Source: Sphingomonas sp. Leaf17 (GTDB taxonomy: Bacteria; Pseudomonadota; Alphaproteobacteria; Sphingomonadales; Sphingomonadaceae). Taken from it: a stretch of 64,000 nucleotides of DNA. The translations under genes were made by a program, and so were the position numbers. Shown piece by piece: positions 34,747-43,975 of this stretch. Every line of letters starts with the position of its first letter. Position 1 is the first letter of the stretch. The notes under the pieces are model-generated. The model had not been told where the DNA came from. It worked only from the letters and a program-made list of their open reading frames with translations, and ran no database searches. Location: positions 496,001 through 560,000 of the forward strand of contig NZ_LMKL01000001.1 in the NCBI RefSeq assembly GCF_001421505.1, in the 5' to 3' direction.

Positions 34747-35556
34747 ATGTCGATCGTCCGTCGCCCCTCCACCCTGCTCGGCCTGCTCGAAGTACCGCGC
34801 GCCATTGCCGAACTCGGGACATTTCCCCTTGCGGCAAAGGCGCTGGCGAACGCACCGCGCGGCGACGGGCACCCGGTCATGGTCCTGCCGGGCTTCGTCG
34901 CGGACGACGCCTCCACCCGCGTCCTGCGCCATTTCTTGCGCGCGCGCGGGCACAACGCCAGTGGCTGGGACCTTGGCCGCAACCTGGGACCGAAGGCCAT
35001 CGGCGCGCAGGGTGAGGCGCTGGTCGAGCGGGTCCTGGCGTGGCGGGCGACATCGGGGCGCACGGTCAGCCTGGTCGGCTGGAGTCTAGGCGGCATCATG
35101 GCGCGGATCATCGCCCGGCGCGTCCCCGATGCCGTTCGTCAGGTGGTGACGTTCGGGTCGCCGTTTGCCGGCGATCCGCGCGCCACCAATGTCTGGCGCG
35201 CCTATGAACTGCTGGCGGGCCAGCGGGTCGACGACCCGGCCGCGCGCACCCTGCTGGCGGAAGGGGCCGGGCCGCTCGACGTACCGACCAGCGCCATCTT
35301 TTCGCGCGACGACGGAATCGTCGCGTGGCAGAACTGCCATGGCGAAGACGGTGACGCCTGCGAAAGCATCGAGGTTCGCGGAAGCCATCTTGGCCTCGCA
35401 TCGAATCCGGCCGTCCTGTATGCCGTGGCGGATCGGCTGGCCCTGCCCGAAGGTGCCTGGCACCGGTTTCGGGCGACGGAATTGCACGGTCTGTCCTATC
35501 CGGCGATGGTCGCGCCGAGCGTCCCGTCCGACCAGACCCGCCTTGTGACAGCATGA
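34747..35556 (+). CDS. Alpha/beta-hydrolase (esterase/lipase-like)
   Basis: 269 aa. The nucleophile elbow is GWSLGG (GxSxG) at about residues 114-119 (LVGWSLGGIMARIIARR). An oxyanion region HPVMVLPGFVADDASTRVLR precedes it, and candidates for acid and base are the SRDDGIV Asp and the GSHLGLASNPAVLY His, giving an intact Ser-Asp-His layout. No signal peptide, so probably cytoplasmic. The PGFVADD..LR..L..RG opening resembles lipases and PHA-depolymerase-like hydrolases. It is 20 bp after the channel gene and may be read through; its place before the capsule export gene may be coincidental. Confidence 0.78.
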   Translation: MSIVRRPSTLLGLLEVPRAIAELGTFPLAAKALANAPRGDGHPVMVLPGFVADDASTRVLRHFLRARGHNASGWDLGRNLGPKAIGAQGEALVERVLAWRATSGRTVSLVGWSLGGIMARIIARRVPDAVRQVVTFGSPFAGDPRATNVWRAYELLAGQRVDDPAARTLLAEGAGPLDVPTSAIFSRDDGIVAWQNCHGEDGDACESIEVRGSHLGLASNPAVLYAVADRLALPEGAWHRFRATELHGLSYPAMVAPSVPSDQTRLVTA

Positions 35557-35740
35557 CCACGGTACAGACAGACTCATTCGACGGCGTCAGATGATCGTTT
35601 CACCGCATGGATTTGTACAATCGGACAATAGCCTGCGCACGCGGCGGCGGGCGACTTCCAGTTGCATTACCGGTCAAGTCGAATATTACGCGCAGGGTCA
35701 CGATCATGACCGTGAAACTTTCCTGAAGGTGGGCCGAAAC

Positions 35741-36934
35741 TTGAAGCTACTCTCGTCCACCGGCAATCGCGTTGCGATCTGCCTGGTCGTATCGGCTGCC
35801 GGCATCGTGTCGGGCTGTTCATCGCTGCCGACCAGCGGCCCGACCGCACGACAGATCATCGCCAATGAAAAGGACGAGGCCGCCCGTATCGGCTTTCAGA
35901 TCGTCAATCTCGACGCGACGACGCTGCCGCAGGCCGGGGCCACCGATGCGATGTCGAGCGCCGGCATCGCGGCGCTGGCGCGAAACGGCCGCGTCGATCA
36001 GGTGGGACCGGGTGACGTTCTGTCGATCACCATCTACGAGGTCGGCGTCACCCTGTTCGGGTCGGGCACCACGACGCTTGGCGGCACGGCCGGCAGCGGC
36101 GCGGCCGGCGGCGGTTACGACCCATCGGCCAAGGCGCAGAACCTGGCCGGCGTCACCGTCCGTGACGACGGCACGATCCGGTTGCCGTTCATCGGCAATC
36201 TGCGTGTCGCCGGCCGCACGACCGCCGAGATCGAGGCGATGATCGTCGCCAAGCTGCGCGGCATGTCGCAGGCGCCACAGGCGCTGGTGACGATCAGCGG
36301 CAACATGACCAATACGATATTGGTGAGCGGTGCGGTGACCCGCCCGGGACGCCAGCAGCTTTCGCTGGTTCGCGAACGCCTGCTCGACGCGATTGCCGCG
36401 GCGGGCGGGACCGGAGAGCGCGACGGGCCGCAAAGCACCGTCGTGCGCTTTACCCGCGACGGCCAGTCGGCCGAGGCCTATCTGGGAACGATCGCGCCGG
36501 GATCGGCGGCGGACCTGACACTGCTGCCGGGCGACCGGATCGACCTGATCCGGCGACCGCGCAGCTTTTCGGTGTTTGGCGCGGCCGGCAAGGTGATGCA
36601 GCTGCCGATCGACGCGAACGTCCTGTCGCTGGCCGAGGCCGTGGCCCAGGCCGGCGGCCCCGATGACAGCCGTGCCGATCCGACGGCGGTATTCGTGTTC
36701 CGCGATTCGGCAAACGGGCTTGCAGCCGCGCCGGGCGCACGACCGGCCGCGCCGATGGTCTACCGTCTCGACCTGATGAAACCGTCCAGCTATTTCGTCG
36801 CGCAGCGGTTCGCGATGCGCGACAAGGACGTCATCTATGTCGCCAACGCGCGCCTGAACCAGACCCGCAAGCTGGTCGAAATCTTCAACGTCCTGTTCAC
36901 CCCGGTTTTCACCCTGCGGCAGACGGTGCAGTAA
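35741..36934 (+). CDS. Capsule polysaccharide export outer-membrane lipoprotein (OPX, BexD/CtrA/KpsD class)
   Basis: About 397 aa from TTG 35741. Lipoprotein signal ends at Cys26 (GIVSGCSSLP). The poly-export domain carries GPGDVLSITIYEVG (about 89-102) and RDDGTIRLPFIGNLRVAGRT, followed by two SLBB domains (about 165-230 and 255-335) and an amphipathic C-terminal helix suited to form the outer-membrane pore. It is the exit channel for the capsule made by the genes that follow. ATG 35591 would add a 50-residue leader without a signal peptide and was not used; GTG 35729 is another option. Size fits the BexD/CtrA type better than the 560-aa KpsD. Confidence 0.88.
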   Translation: MKLLSSTGNRVAICLVVSAAGIVSGCSSLPTSGPTARQIIANEKDEAARIGFQIVNLDATTLPQAGATDAMSSAGIAALARNGRVDQVGPGDVLSITIYEVGVTLFGSGTTTLGGTAGSGAAGGGYDPSAKAQNLAGVTVRDDGTIRLPFIGNLRVAGRTTAEIEAMIVAKLRGMSQAPQALVTISGNMTNTILVSGAVTRPGRQQLSLVRERLLDAIAAAGGTGERDGPQSTVVRFTRDGQSAEAYLGTIAPGSAADLTLLPGDRIDLIRRPRSFSVFGAAGKVMQLPIDANVLSLAEAVAQAGGPDDSRADPTAVFVFRDSANGLAAAPGARPAAPMVYRLDLMKPSSYFVAQRFAMRDKDVIYVANARLNQTRKLVEIFNVLFTPVFTLRQTVQ

Positions 36935-36942
36935 AATACCGG

Positions 36943-36974
36943 ACTGCGGAGAGCTGATCGACGCTCTCTGCGGT
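36943..36974 (+). terminator. Possible terminator after the OPX gene
   Basis: ACTGCGGAGAGC (36943-36954) pairs with GCTCTCTGCGGT (36963-36974), 12 bp with two G-T pairs and an 8-base loop, nine bases after the stop. No T-run follows, so termination strength is uncertain. Confidence 0.45.
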
Positions 36975-37127
36975 CGTGGACGTCTTGCCGCGCCAAGGGG
37001 TCATCACCTGAAAACAGGCTTCAGGCTGCGCGGCCGCCGATCTGACGCGGGGCGGATGAAGGCCCGTGGAATCGACAGATGCCGCGCCTCCGCCCATGTC
37101 GACGAGCGCTGTCTGGTTGATCTCAAA

Positions 37128-37161
37128 GCGGTCCGCGTCGCCATCGGCAAACGCGGACCGC
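37128..37161 (-). terminator. Probable terminator after kpsE
   Basis: GCGGTCCGCGT (37128-37138) is perfectly complementary to ACGCGGACCGC (37151-37161) with a 12-base loop. On the minus strand the stem is followed by TTTGAGAT directly after kpsE. The rest of the 234-bp gap between the convergent OPX and kpsE genes shows no gene. Confidence 0.6.
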
Positions 37162-37168
37162 CGGCCGG

Positions 37169-38335
37169 TCAGGCCTCGTGCTCGCGCACCCCGGCCAGGA
37201 TCAGCCAGCCGATTGCATAGGCAACGAACAGGCCGAGGAAGATCGTTCCGACGATACGCAACCGCTGCGGGTATTGCGACTTCACCGGCATGTTCGGATT
37301 GACGACGCGGACCAGATACAACTGCTTGCGCATGACCTGCTCGCGCGCCCGATCGAGGGCGCTGGCAACGGCTTCGTAGCGTTTGGACGCGAATTCCTGC
37401 CGCAGTTGCAGCTCGTTGTAGGAGGCCAGTTGCGAGGCGATCGTCGTTCCCGATCCGGCGAGGCGGTTGGACTGGGCCGAAACCTGTGCCTGCAACGCCT
37501 GGACCCGCCCGCGCAGCGCGACGTATTGCGGGCTGGACGGGCTGATCGCCTGCCCCATGCTGGCCAGCTGTGCCTGTGCCTGAACCAGATCCGCGGTCAG
37601 CTGGCTGATGAGCGTCGTCTGCGCCTGCCCGGTGCCCTGCGGGTCGATATCGCGCTGCTGCGCGCGAAAACGGCTGATGTCGACCTGCGCCTTGTCCAGC
37701 GCGTTTTCCGCATCGGCCAGCTGCCGCTCGGAACTGGCGATGGCATCGTCATAGGCGCGCTTGTTGAGCGAATTGATCCGCAGATCGCCCAGCGCCAGCA
37801 GGCGGGTGGTGATCGCATAGGCATCCGCCGGTCGAAACGCGCGCGCCTGAACGACCGTGATGCCGGTCGTGGAATTGATCTCGACCTTGGTATGCGCCAG
37901 ATAATATTTCAGCAGCTTTTCCGGGGTCGGGTTCGGCGAGCCGAGCCGCGAAATGGCATCCACCTCGGGCCGGCGATACATCTGTACGAGGCCGATCTGG
38001 TCCCGCAGGGCATCGACCACGTCGTGCGACGTCATGTAGTCCGCCACGCTCATCGCCTCGGGCGACGAGTTTTCGCCGCCGGCCGCCGCCAGGATCTGGC
38101 TGATGCCGCCGCCGCCGCTCGGCTTCTGCGTTTCGGCGGTGCGGACGATGTAATGCGCCTCCGACTGATACTGATCGGCGGCGATCGCATAGTAATAGAA
38201 GGCCGCAAGCGCCGTCGGCAGGAAGACGATCAGCAACACCATGCGATGGGCGACGATCCATGCCCAAGTACGGCGAGCAGGCGACCCGCGCCGTGTCCCG
38301 ACATCGTGCCCCAGGGGCTGAATTACGCCGTGCAT
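37169..38335 (-). CDS. kpsE: Capsule export inner-membrane/periplasmic protein KpsE (PCP family)
   Basis: 388 aa, the size of CtrB/BexC/KpsE. An N-terminal transmembrane helix (about 31-49) follows a basic segment, then the Wzz-type domain with YQSEAHYIVRTAE. A long coiled-coil periplasmic region (about 205-335, heptads with many Gln/Ala) and a C-terminal membrane helix (about 362-380) complete it. It links the KpsMT transporter to the OPX channel. GAGGA lies seven bases before ATG 38335. It is last in a three-gene minus-strand unit (GT, kpsM, kpsE). Confidence 0.92.
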   Translation of the reverse strand: MHGVIQPLGHDVGTRRGSPARRTWAWIVAHRMVLLIVFLPTALAAFYYYAIAADQYQSEAHYIVRTAETQKPSGGGGISQILAAAGGENSSPEAMSVADYMTSHDVVDALRDQIGLVQMYRRPEVDAISRLGSPNPTPEKLLKYYLAHTKVEINSTTGITVVQARAFRPADAYAITTRLLALGDLRINSLNKRAYDDAIASSERQLADAENALDKAQVDISRFRAQQRDIDPQGTGQAQTTLISQLTADLVQAQAQLASMGQAISPSSPQYVALRGRVQALQAQVSAQSNRLAGSGTTIASQLASYNELQLRQEFASKRYEAVASALDRAREQVMRKQLYLVRVVNPNMPVKSQYPQRLRIVGTIFLGLFVAYAIGWLILAGVREHEA

Positions 38336-38368
38336 AGAAAAGTCCTCAGGCCAGGTATCAGGCGTCGA

Positions 38369-39184
38369 TCAATGAACATGGACGCGCCTGCGAAGACGGC
38401 GCACCAAAAGCAAGCCGCAGTAGGTCAGCAGCGTGCATACGATTGCGACGTAGCCCACGTCCATATATTCCGACGTTGCCGACCGGAACTGCCCGTACCG
38501 TGCCTGCTCACAGATGAGCGCCATCGGCCACCACAGCAGGTACTTCCGAAAGCTCTCGGGAATCCATTCCAATTGATAAAACGCGCCCGACAGCGGCACG
38601 CAAAAATAGGCAATTGGGTGGGTGAAGCGGGCCAGCGTTTCGTTGCCATACGTTACGCCTACAACAATGAAAGCCAATGCAACTGACCACCACCCCATCT
38701 GAGCATAGGCGGCAAGTAGATGGAGCGGACGCTCTGGCCAATCAGCATAGCCCAAGGAAATCGCCAACGACATCAGAATGCACATCGTGATGAAGCAGCC
38801 GCCAATTTCAAGCATGGCGCGCGCCAGCATGATATCCGTGATTGTCACCATGCGATGATGCAGAAGCATCTGGTTTGATTCGACGGCCCCATCGGCACGG
38901 CTGAAGATGCCACGGAACACGATGAAGATCGTATAGCCGATGATCGTGAACGGTACCGGGCCGATGTCGCTGCCGAAATGCGTCGGTGCATTGGCGTGCA
39001 GCAGCGTGATGACGCTGGCCAGCATCATCGGCTCGGCGATCAGCCATAGATAGCCGATGTTGTCCCGGCCGTAACGCGAATGAAGCTCGCGTAGAAACAG
39101 CGCGCCAATGACACGCTTCTGCGTGGACAGTGCGCCAAAGAAGCGGCCGATACGTCCGGGGCTGTGGGGAAGCGAAGACGCCAT
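38369..39184 (-). CDS. kpsM: Capsule polysaccharide ABC transporter permease KpsM
   Basis: 271 aa ABC-2 type permease with six hydrophobic segments. It opens with LFLRELHSRYGRDNIGYLWLIAEPMMLA, the amphipathic entry helix and first TM region characteristic of KpsM/CtrC. It forms the membrane channel that moves the lipid-linked capsule chain. The coding sequence is visibly richer in A/T than its neighbours. Its ATPase partner KpsT is encoded about 10 kb away on the other strand, whereas kpsM and kpsT are normally adjacent. Confidence 0.9.
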   Translation of the reverse strand: MASSLPHSPGRIGRFFGALSTQKRVIGALFLRELHSRYGRDNIGYLWLIAEPMMLASVITLLHANAPTHFGSDIGPVPFTIIGYTIFIVFRGIFSRADGAVESNQMLLHHRMVTITDIMLARAMLEIGGCFITMCILMSLAISLGYADWPERPLHLLAAYAQMGWWSVALAFIVVGVTYGNETLARFTHPIAYFCVPLSGAFYQLEWIPESFRKYLLWWPMALICEQARYGQFRSATSEYMDVGYVAIVCTLLTYCGLLLVRRLRRRVHVH

Positions 39185-39232
39185 CGGCTCAAAGTCCAGA
39201 CACTGACGATATCATCCGGGTGAAGGCCATGG

Positions 39233-39937
39233 TCAGGTTGCGGCACCCGGCGGACGGGTGGCGAGATACCGCGCCTCCTCGTCCAGCCACAGGTCGGCAT
39301 AGCCCACGTTCGTCCACTGTTCGAACCATGGGCCGCCATTGGTGTAGTGGATCAGGTTCGGGGCCTTTTCCGGCAGTGGATATTCGCCCTCCAGGAAGTT
39401 CCAGCCCAGATCCAGCGACCCGATGAGGGAGTCGTCGGGCAGCCATTCGAAGCGGTGCAGATAGCTTGGCGCGGCCGTGTTCACCAATTCGGGGGTCAAT
39501 GCGCGCACATGCGGATTGCGACCGTTGAAGATCATCACCGACGACCAGTTCTTGCGCGGATAGACCGTCTGCGCCTTGCCATCCATCTTGATCGCGTTGG
39601 CCGGCTCGTAATCGTGCTGCACCACGTACAGCGCCTTGCTCTCGTCCAGCCCCTCGAAAATCGCGTTGAGATCGGTGGTCAGCAGGACGTCGCAGTCCAT
39701 GAACACCGTCCAGCCGTCATGCGCGGCGATGTATGGTACCAAGAACCGCGTCAGCGAAAACTCGGTCGACGACAGCGCATCCATCGGCCGCGTGTACAGC
39801 CCCAGTTCGCGCACGGTCGTCTGGCGCAGCGGATAGATATCGATCGGGGTGGATGCATGGCGATTGATCGAATGACGGCAGACCTGCCACGCGATATCTT
39901 CACGGCTGTCATATCCGACATACACTCGGTTTCGCAT
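39233..39937 (-). CDS. Glycosyltransferase with a DxD-type motif (GT8-like)
   Basis: 234 aa from ATG 39937. YVGYDSREDIAWQVCRHSI at the start, SLTRFLVPYIAAHDGWTVFMDCDVLL in the middle with DCD as a metal-binding DxD-like motif, and HRFEWLPDDSLIGSLDLGWNFLEG plus LIHYTNGGPWF near the end match GT8-like sugar transferases, where the distal His and Gly bind the nucleotide-sugar. No membrane segment. It heads the GT-kpsM-kpsE unit. The frame stays open to 40237 but that stretch overlaps the divergent methyltransferase gene and has no coding character. Confidence 0.78.
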   Translation of the reverse strand: MRNRVYVGYDSREDIAWQVCRHSINRHASTPIDIYPLRQTTVRELGLYTRPMDALSSTEFSLTRFLVPYIAAHDGWTVFMDCDVLLTTDLNAIFEGLDESKALYVVQHDYEPANAIKMDGKAQTVYPRKNWSSVMIFNGRNPHVRALTPELVNTAAPSYLHRFEWLPDDSLIGSLDLGWNFLEGEYPLPEKAPNLIHYTNGGPWFEQWTNVGYADLWLDEEARYLATRPPGAAT

Positions 39938-40115
39938 CTCAATCCCCAATGAAGCTCGTCGGCCGCTGCATACCGCAGTTGATGAGCGGGGTCGATCCGC
40001 GTTTTGTAAGAGGCCGGGTCGATGCGCCCGGATGATGCGACCGGTCGTGCCAGCCTCTGCCGGACGCCGATGGAAGGGGATGACGCCTGTTTGAAGCTGC
40101 GCTAGGAGTCGGGCC
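39938..40115. promoter_or_regulatory. Divergent promoter region within the capsule locus
   Basis: 178 bp separate the GT8-like gene (minus) from the methyltransferase gene (plus), so both promoters should be here. No clear -35/-10 pair or repeat stands out. Confidence 0.4.
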
Positions 40116-41453
40116 ATGTTTGGCTTTTCGAGAAAATCGACCGGCGTCCGGTTCCCCCTGGATCCCTTCGCGATGTGGCCGAACCACGCAAGCCGGATCA
40201 GCGGCCTTGGCCACGGCACACAATCGTCGCATGACAACGTTGTTTTTCATACGGCCTATCTGTCGTTCGGCAGCGGCTGGCTGACCTTCGATATCGAGCT
40301 TGACGCCCTTGTCGCCACATCGGGCACGCTGAGCCTGACGATCCTGGAATTGTCGGATCGACGGTCGAGCGCTGCCGTGGTCAAGCGGCAGTCGGTTTCG
40401 CTGCCGAAGGTCGCCACCGCGACGGGCACCGTATCCGTGTCGATCGCCATCCGCGCGCGCGACGATGCCAGTTATGCGGTCTGTGGCCGGATCCGCGACG
40501 AGACCGATGCGCGGGCGTCGGCCATCCGCGTCTTTTCCGACCGGGAAAAGGACGATTCCCTGCTGGAGCGCAAGGTCGAGCAGGCGCGCACGACGATCTT
40601 TGCCGCCGTATCACCGATGACCGATGCCGACCCGCTGGTCGTGGCGACCCCCGCCACGCTGGCGACGCCGCGGTCGCAGATGTGCACCGCCGCCCAGTTC
40701 GACGAACCCGACTATGCCCGCTGGCTGACCCGCATCAACCGGCCGATGCACCGCCACCGCAAGCAGTGGGAGCATGTCTTCATCTGCCGCACGTTCGAGG
40801 CCATGAACGCCTTGAAAGGGCCCGCCCGCGCGCTGGGTTTCGGATGCGGGATGGAACCGATCCCGGCCGCGATCGCCGCCTACGACATCTTCGTCACCGC
40901 CAGCGACCTGCCGGTCGGCGATGCGCGCGCGGAAAACTGGCGCTATTCGGCACAGCTGCTGGTCAGCCTCGACGATCTGCGCGATCCCGGCATCTGCCCC
41001 AACGACCTGTTCGACCAGCGGGTCGAGTTGCAGCCGATCGACATGACGGCAATTCCGGCGGAGCGGCGCGATTACGACATGTGCTGGTCGTCCTGCGCGC
41101 TGGAGCATCTCGGTTCGATCGACGCCGGCCTCACCTTCATCGAACGGTCGCTCGACACGCTGAAGCCCGGCGGCGTGGCGGTGCACACGACCGAGCTGAA
41201 CCTGACGTCGGACACGACCACGGTCGACAGCGGCGGCACCGTGCTGTTCCGCCGCCCCGATATCGAGGGCCTGGCCCGTCGCCTGCGGGCGCTGGGCCAT
41301 TATGTCGCGCCGATCACGTTCGACATGGGCGAGCAGCCCGAGGACCGGCATATCGACACGCCGCCCTACACCGCCGACAGCCACCTGAAACTGGCGCTCG
41401 ACCGCTATGTCAGCACCTCGTTCGGGCTGGTGATCCGCAAGGCCGGCGGTTGA
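40116..41453 (+). CDS. Two-domain protein with C-terminal SAM-dependent methyltransferase, capsule-associated
   Basis: 445 aa. Residues 1-165 form an apparently beta-rich domain (DPFAMWPNHASRISGLG, FHTAYLSFGSGWLTFDIEL). Residues about 190-445 are a class I methyltransferase: motif I region ALGFGCGMEPIPAAIAAYD, acidic TASDLP, then MCWSSCALEHLGSIDAGL and TLKPGGVAVHTTEL. It would methylate a sugar or a chain end. The same architecture occurs in the protein at 45622-46785, where catalytic motifs are lost. It is a lone plus-strand gene between two minus-strand operons and is convergent with a GT4 gene 27 bp away. Target inferred from context only. Confidence 0.8.
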   Translation: MFGFSRKSTGVRFPLDPFAMWPNHASRISGLGHGTQSSHDNVVFHTAYLSFGSGWLTFDIELDALVATSGTLSLTILELSDRRSSAAVVKRQSVSLPKVATATGTVSVSIAIRARDDASYAVCGRIRDETDARASAIRVFSDREKDDSLLERKVEQARTTIFAAVSPMTDADPLVVATPATLATPRSQMCTAAQFDEPDYARWLTRINRPMHRHRKQWEHVFICRTFEAMNALKGPARALGFGCGMEPIPAAIAAYDIFVTASDLPVGDARAENWRYSAQLLVSLDDLRDPGICPNDLFDQRVELQPIDMTAIPAERRDYDMCWSSCALEHLGSIDAGLTFIERSLDTLKPGGVAVHTTELNLTSDTTTVDSGGTVLFRRPDIEGLARRLRALGHYVAPITFDMGEQPEDRHIDTPPYTADSHLKLALDRYVSTSFGLVIRKAGG

Positions 41454-41480
41454 ACGACCGGTCCTGACCGGGCCGCAAGG

Positions 41481-42707
41481 TCAGATCGAATCTACGACAT
41501 CCAGGACGATGTCGAGATGATCGGACCAGCCGGGCGCAAGCCAGCCGGGCAATCGGCCCAGCTGTGCCGCCCTGGCGGGTGAATCGGCGCGGGCATAGTC
41601 CCGGATCGCCGTCATCCACGCGATACCGTCCAGCGGGTCGATATAGTCGGGCACGTCGAGACCGACTTCGCGCAGCGGCAGCAGGTCCGACGCGATCACC
41701 GGCACGCCCAGCGCCAGCGCCTCGCTGACCGGCATGCCGAACCCTTCCGCAAACGACGGCAGCAGCAGCGCGCGGGCGCCGCGCAGGACGTCGAACATCC
41801 GTCGATCGGACATGCTGCTATATTCCTCGACCACGCCCTGCAACGGCACGCAGCGTTCGAGCATGTCGACGACCTGTTCGTTCTCCCAGCCGCGGCGACC
41901 GATCAGGATCAGCTTCGGTGCGGCCGGTCCCATTTCCTCGACCAGACGCTTCCAGACGTTCAGCAGCAGCAGGTGGTTCTTGCGCGGCTCGATCGTCGCC
42001 ACGCAGACGAAATAGGGGCGGTCGCCCGGCTGCGCGGGCGCATCCGCCCGGTCCTCGCCGATCTCGGTGCCGAGATGCGCGACGGCCACGCGGCGCGGCC
42101 GATCCGTCCGGTCCAGAAAGGGGGCCAGCGCGTCGCGGGTGGCGACAGAGTTCGTAATGATCCCGCTGGCGTGCCGCGCGATCGTATCAATCCGGCGCAG
42201 ATGGACGGCGGCACCGTTTTCGCGCGCATATTCGGGGTGCGTGACGGGGATGACGTCATGCACCAGACAGACGAAGGCGGCATGCTCGCGCGCCAGGATC
42301 CGGCCCATCCGGCCGCCATCCTCCAGATGATGCGGCGAGCTTTGCAGGAAGACCCGGGGGCCACGCGCCCGCGGGATGATGCGCGGTCGCAGCGCGGTCA
42401 GATGCCGGGCGGCGCTGGCCTGCAACGTCCACCGGTCGACGCGGTCGCCATTGCGCCACAGGGCCGCCGTCGTCGTCAGGAACTGACGCACCGCCGTCAG
42501 CGAAAGGCGACCATAGACGCCGTAGGGATAGCGCGCGCCGAACGACAACCGTTCCGGTATCCGGTCCAGCAGGCCAAGCGCATAGACAAGCTCGACCCGG
42601 TCGATCCCGGTCGGCGTCGTCCGCAGGACACGCGACAACAGTCGCGACAGGTCGAGGACGACTTCCGTCCCGCCCGATGCCCGCCCCTCTCCCCTGTCAC
42701 GCCTCAT
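41481..42707 (-). CDS. GT4-family glycosyltransferase
   Basis: 408 aa from ATG 42707, which overlaps the kpsS stop (ATGA) and is thus preferred over ATG 42731. GT-B fold: the C-terminal Rossmann domain has VATIEPRKNHLLLLNVWKRL, LILIGRRGWENEQVV, and the nucleotide-binding E-x7-E region LLLPSFAEGFGMPVSEALALGVPVIASD. The N-terminal half contains VCLVHDVIPVTHPEY and IITNSVATRDAL. It transfers a sugar from an NDP-donor. Last gene of a six-gene minus-strand operon. Confidence 0.9.
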   Translation of the reverse strand: MRRDRGEGRASGGTEVVLDLSRLLSRVLRTTPTGIDRVELVYALGLLDRIPERLSFGARYPYGVYGRLSLTAVRQFLTTTAALWRNGDRVDRWTLQASAARHLTALRPRIIPRARGPRVFLQSSPHHLEDGGRMGRILAREHAAFVCLVHDVIPVTHPEYARENGAAVHLRRIDTIARHASGIITNSVATRDALAPFLDRTDRPRRVAVAHLGTEIGEDRADAPAQPGDRPYFVCVATIEPRKNHLLLLNVWKRLVEEMGPAAPKLILIGRRGWENEQVVDMLERCVPLQGVVEEYSSMSDRRMFDVLRGARALLLPSFAEGFGMPVSEALALGVPVIASDLLPLREVGLDVPDYIDPLDGIAWMTAIRDYARADSPARAAQLGRLPGWLAPGWSDHLDIVLDVVDSI

Positions 42708-43966
42708 CGCGATGGTATCATCGTCCCGCAAAAGTCATGCCGCAGCGCGATGTCTCCATCCAGCCGTGCCATGGCACCACGCACCAGTACGTCCAGCCCC
42801 TCCTCGCTCAGATATCCGCCATGAACGAGACACCGGTCGATCAGCACGCGGCAGAACGCGTCGTACACCGTCATATCCGGTGCGACCGGATTACACCAGA
42901 AGGCATCCAGCGTTCCCTGATAGGTGATGCGCGGCATGTGGTAGACCGCATCGCCCAGCACCGCGGTCGGGATCCCCTTGCGCAGGGCCAGGGTGCCGGT
43001 GGTGCTGTTGACCGTCACCACCCCGCGCGCGCGCTCGACCAGCGTCGTGACGTCGCCTTCGGGCAGGTAGAACACCCGGTCGCCGACGCCGCTTCGCTCC
43101 GCCTCGCGCGCGACGATCCGGCCATAGGGAACGAGGTCGGCATCGAGCGGGTGACGCTTGAGCACCAGCAGCGTGTCGGCGGGGGCATGTGCCGCGAAGC
43201 TGCGGATGACGAAGGCGATCGCCACCGTCATGTCCTCGAACGGCGAATGGGTGCGGATCTGGTGGTCCGACGACAATTGCATCGGCAGACAGAAATAGGG
43301 CCTGTCGCCGATCGCGCGCAGGGCCTCCTCCGACTGGCGCCGGTCGCCCTTGCTGAACAGCCGGCGACCGATCCAGCCGATCGCCTCGTACCAGGCCCCC
43401 GACGGGCGATGCGAGCGGTAGAAGGGGAAGCGCAGTCGTCCCGTCACCGTCGCCAGGTTGTAGGCGATGGTCTGGCGCGCGCGACGCTGGAAACTGGCGG
43501 GCACACCGTCGAACACCGGTGCCGGCGGCAGGCGCGCGGCCTCCGCCAGATACCAGTCGGGATCGTCCGGCAGCATCGAATTGCCGTTCACGCCCTCACG
43601 TTCCAGCGTCAGGAAGTCCGGGCGGATATAGCCTTCCTCGAAAACGTGGATCCGGCAACCGCGCAGTTTGGCGATGCCATGCGCGGCGCGGTGTACCGCG
43701 CGGCAGTCGCCGTACAGGATGACGTCGGTGATGCCGTGGTCGCGCAGGAAGGCATCGAGAAACAGCGGCCAGCCATCGCTGGTGCCGCGATAGTCGACCC
43801 CGCCCGGACCCCAGTCCAGCCGGTCGCCGCCGTTCAGATTTATCCGATAAACGCGGTGTCCGGCGTCGGCCAGCGCATCGCCAAGACGACGGAAAAACGG
43901 TCCGTGCGGCCCCTGGAGGAAAAGCAGCGCCTTTGCCTCCGGCCGGATCATATCGTGCCGCATCAT
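42704..43966 (-). CDS. kpsS: Capsule linker biosynthesis protein KpsS (beta-Kdo transferase)
   Basis: 420 aa, usual length. The N-terminal ALLFLQGPHGPFFRRLGDALADAGH is diagnostic of KpsS/LipB. Further motifs are YGDCRAVHRAAHGIAK, VFEEGYIRPDFLTLE, LPMQLSSDHQIRTHSPFEDM and VTVNSTTGTLALRKGIPTAVLG. KpsS starts the poly-Kdo linker on lysophosphatidylglycerol at the inner face of the membrane, the primer on which ABC-dependent capsules are built. It is nine bases after kpsC and overlaps the next GT4 start by four bases. Confidence 0.93.
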   Translation of the reverse strand: MMRHDMIRPEAKALLFLQGPHGPFFRRLGDALADAGHRVYRINLNGGDRLDWGPGGVDYRGTSDGWPLFLDAFLRDHGITDVILYGDCRAVHRAAHGIAKLRGCRIHVFEEGYIRPDFLTLEREGVNGNSMLPDDPDWYLAEAARLPPAPVFDGVPASFQRRARQTIAYNLATVTGRLRFPFYRSHRPSGAWYEAIGWIGRRLFSKGDRRQSEEALRAIGDRPYFCLPMQLSSDHQIRTHSPFEDMTVAIAFVIRSFAAHAPADTLLVLKRHPLDADLVPYGRIVAREAERSGVGDRVFYLPEGDVTTLVERARGVVTVNSTTGTLALRKGIPTAVLGDAVYHMPRITYQGTLDAFWCNPVAPDMTVYDAFCRVLIDRCLVHGGYLSEEGLDVLVRGAMARLDGDIALRHDFCGTMIPSR

Positions 43967-43975
43967 GTCCGCCCG

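Noticed and set aside
39938..40237. Upstream extension of the GT8-like glycosyltransferase frame
   Set aside because: It crosses the divergent promoter and antisense methyltransferase start; the conserved N-terminus begins at 39937.
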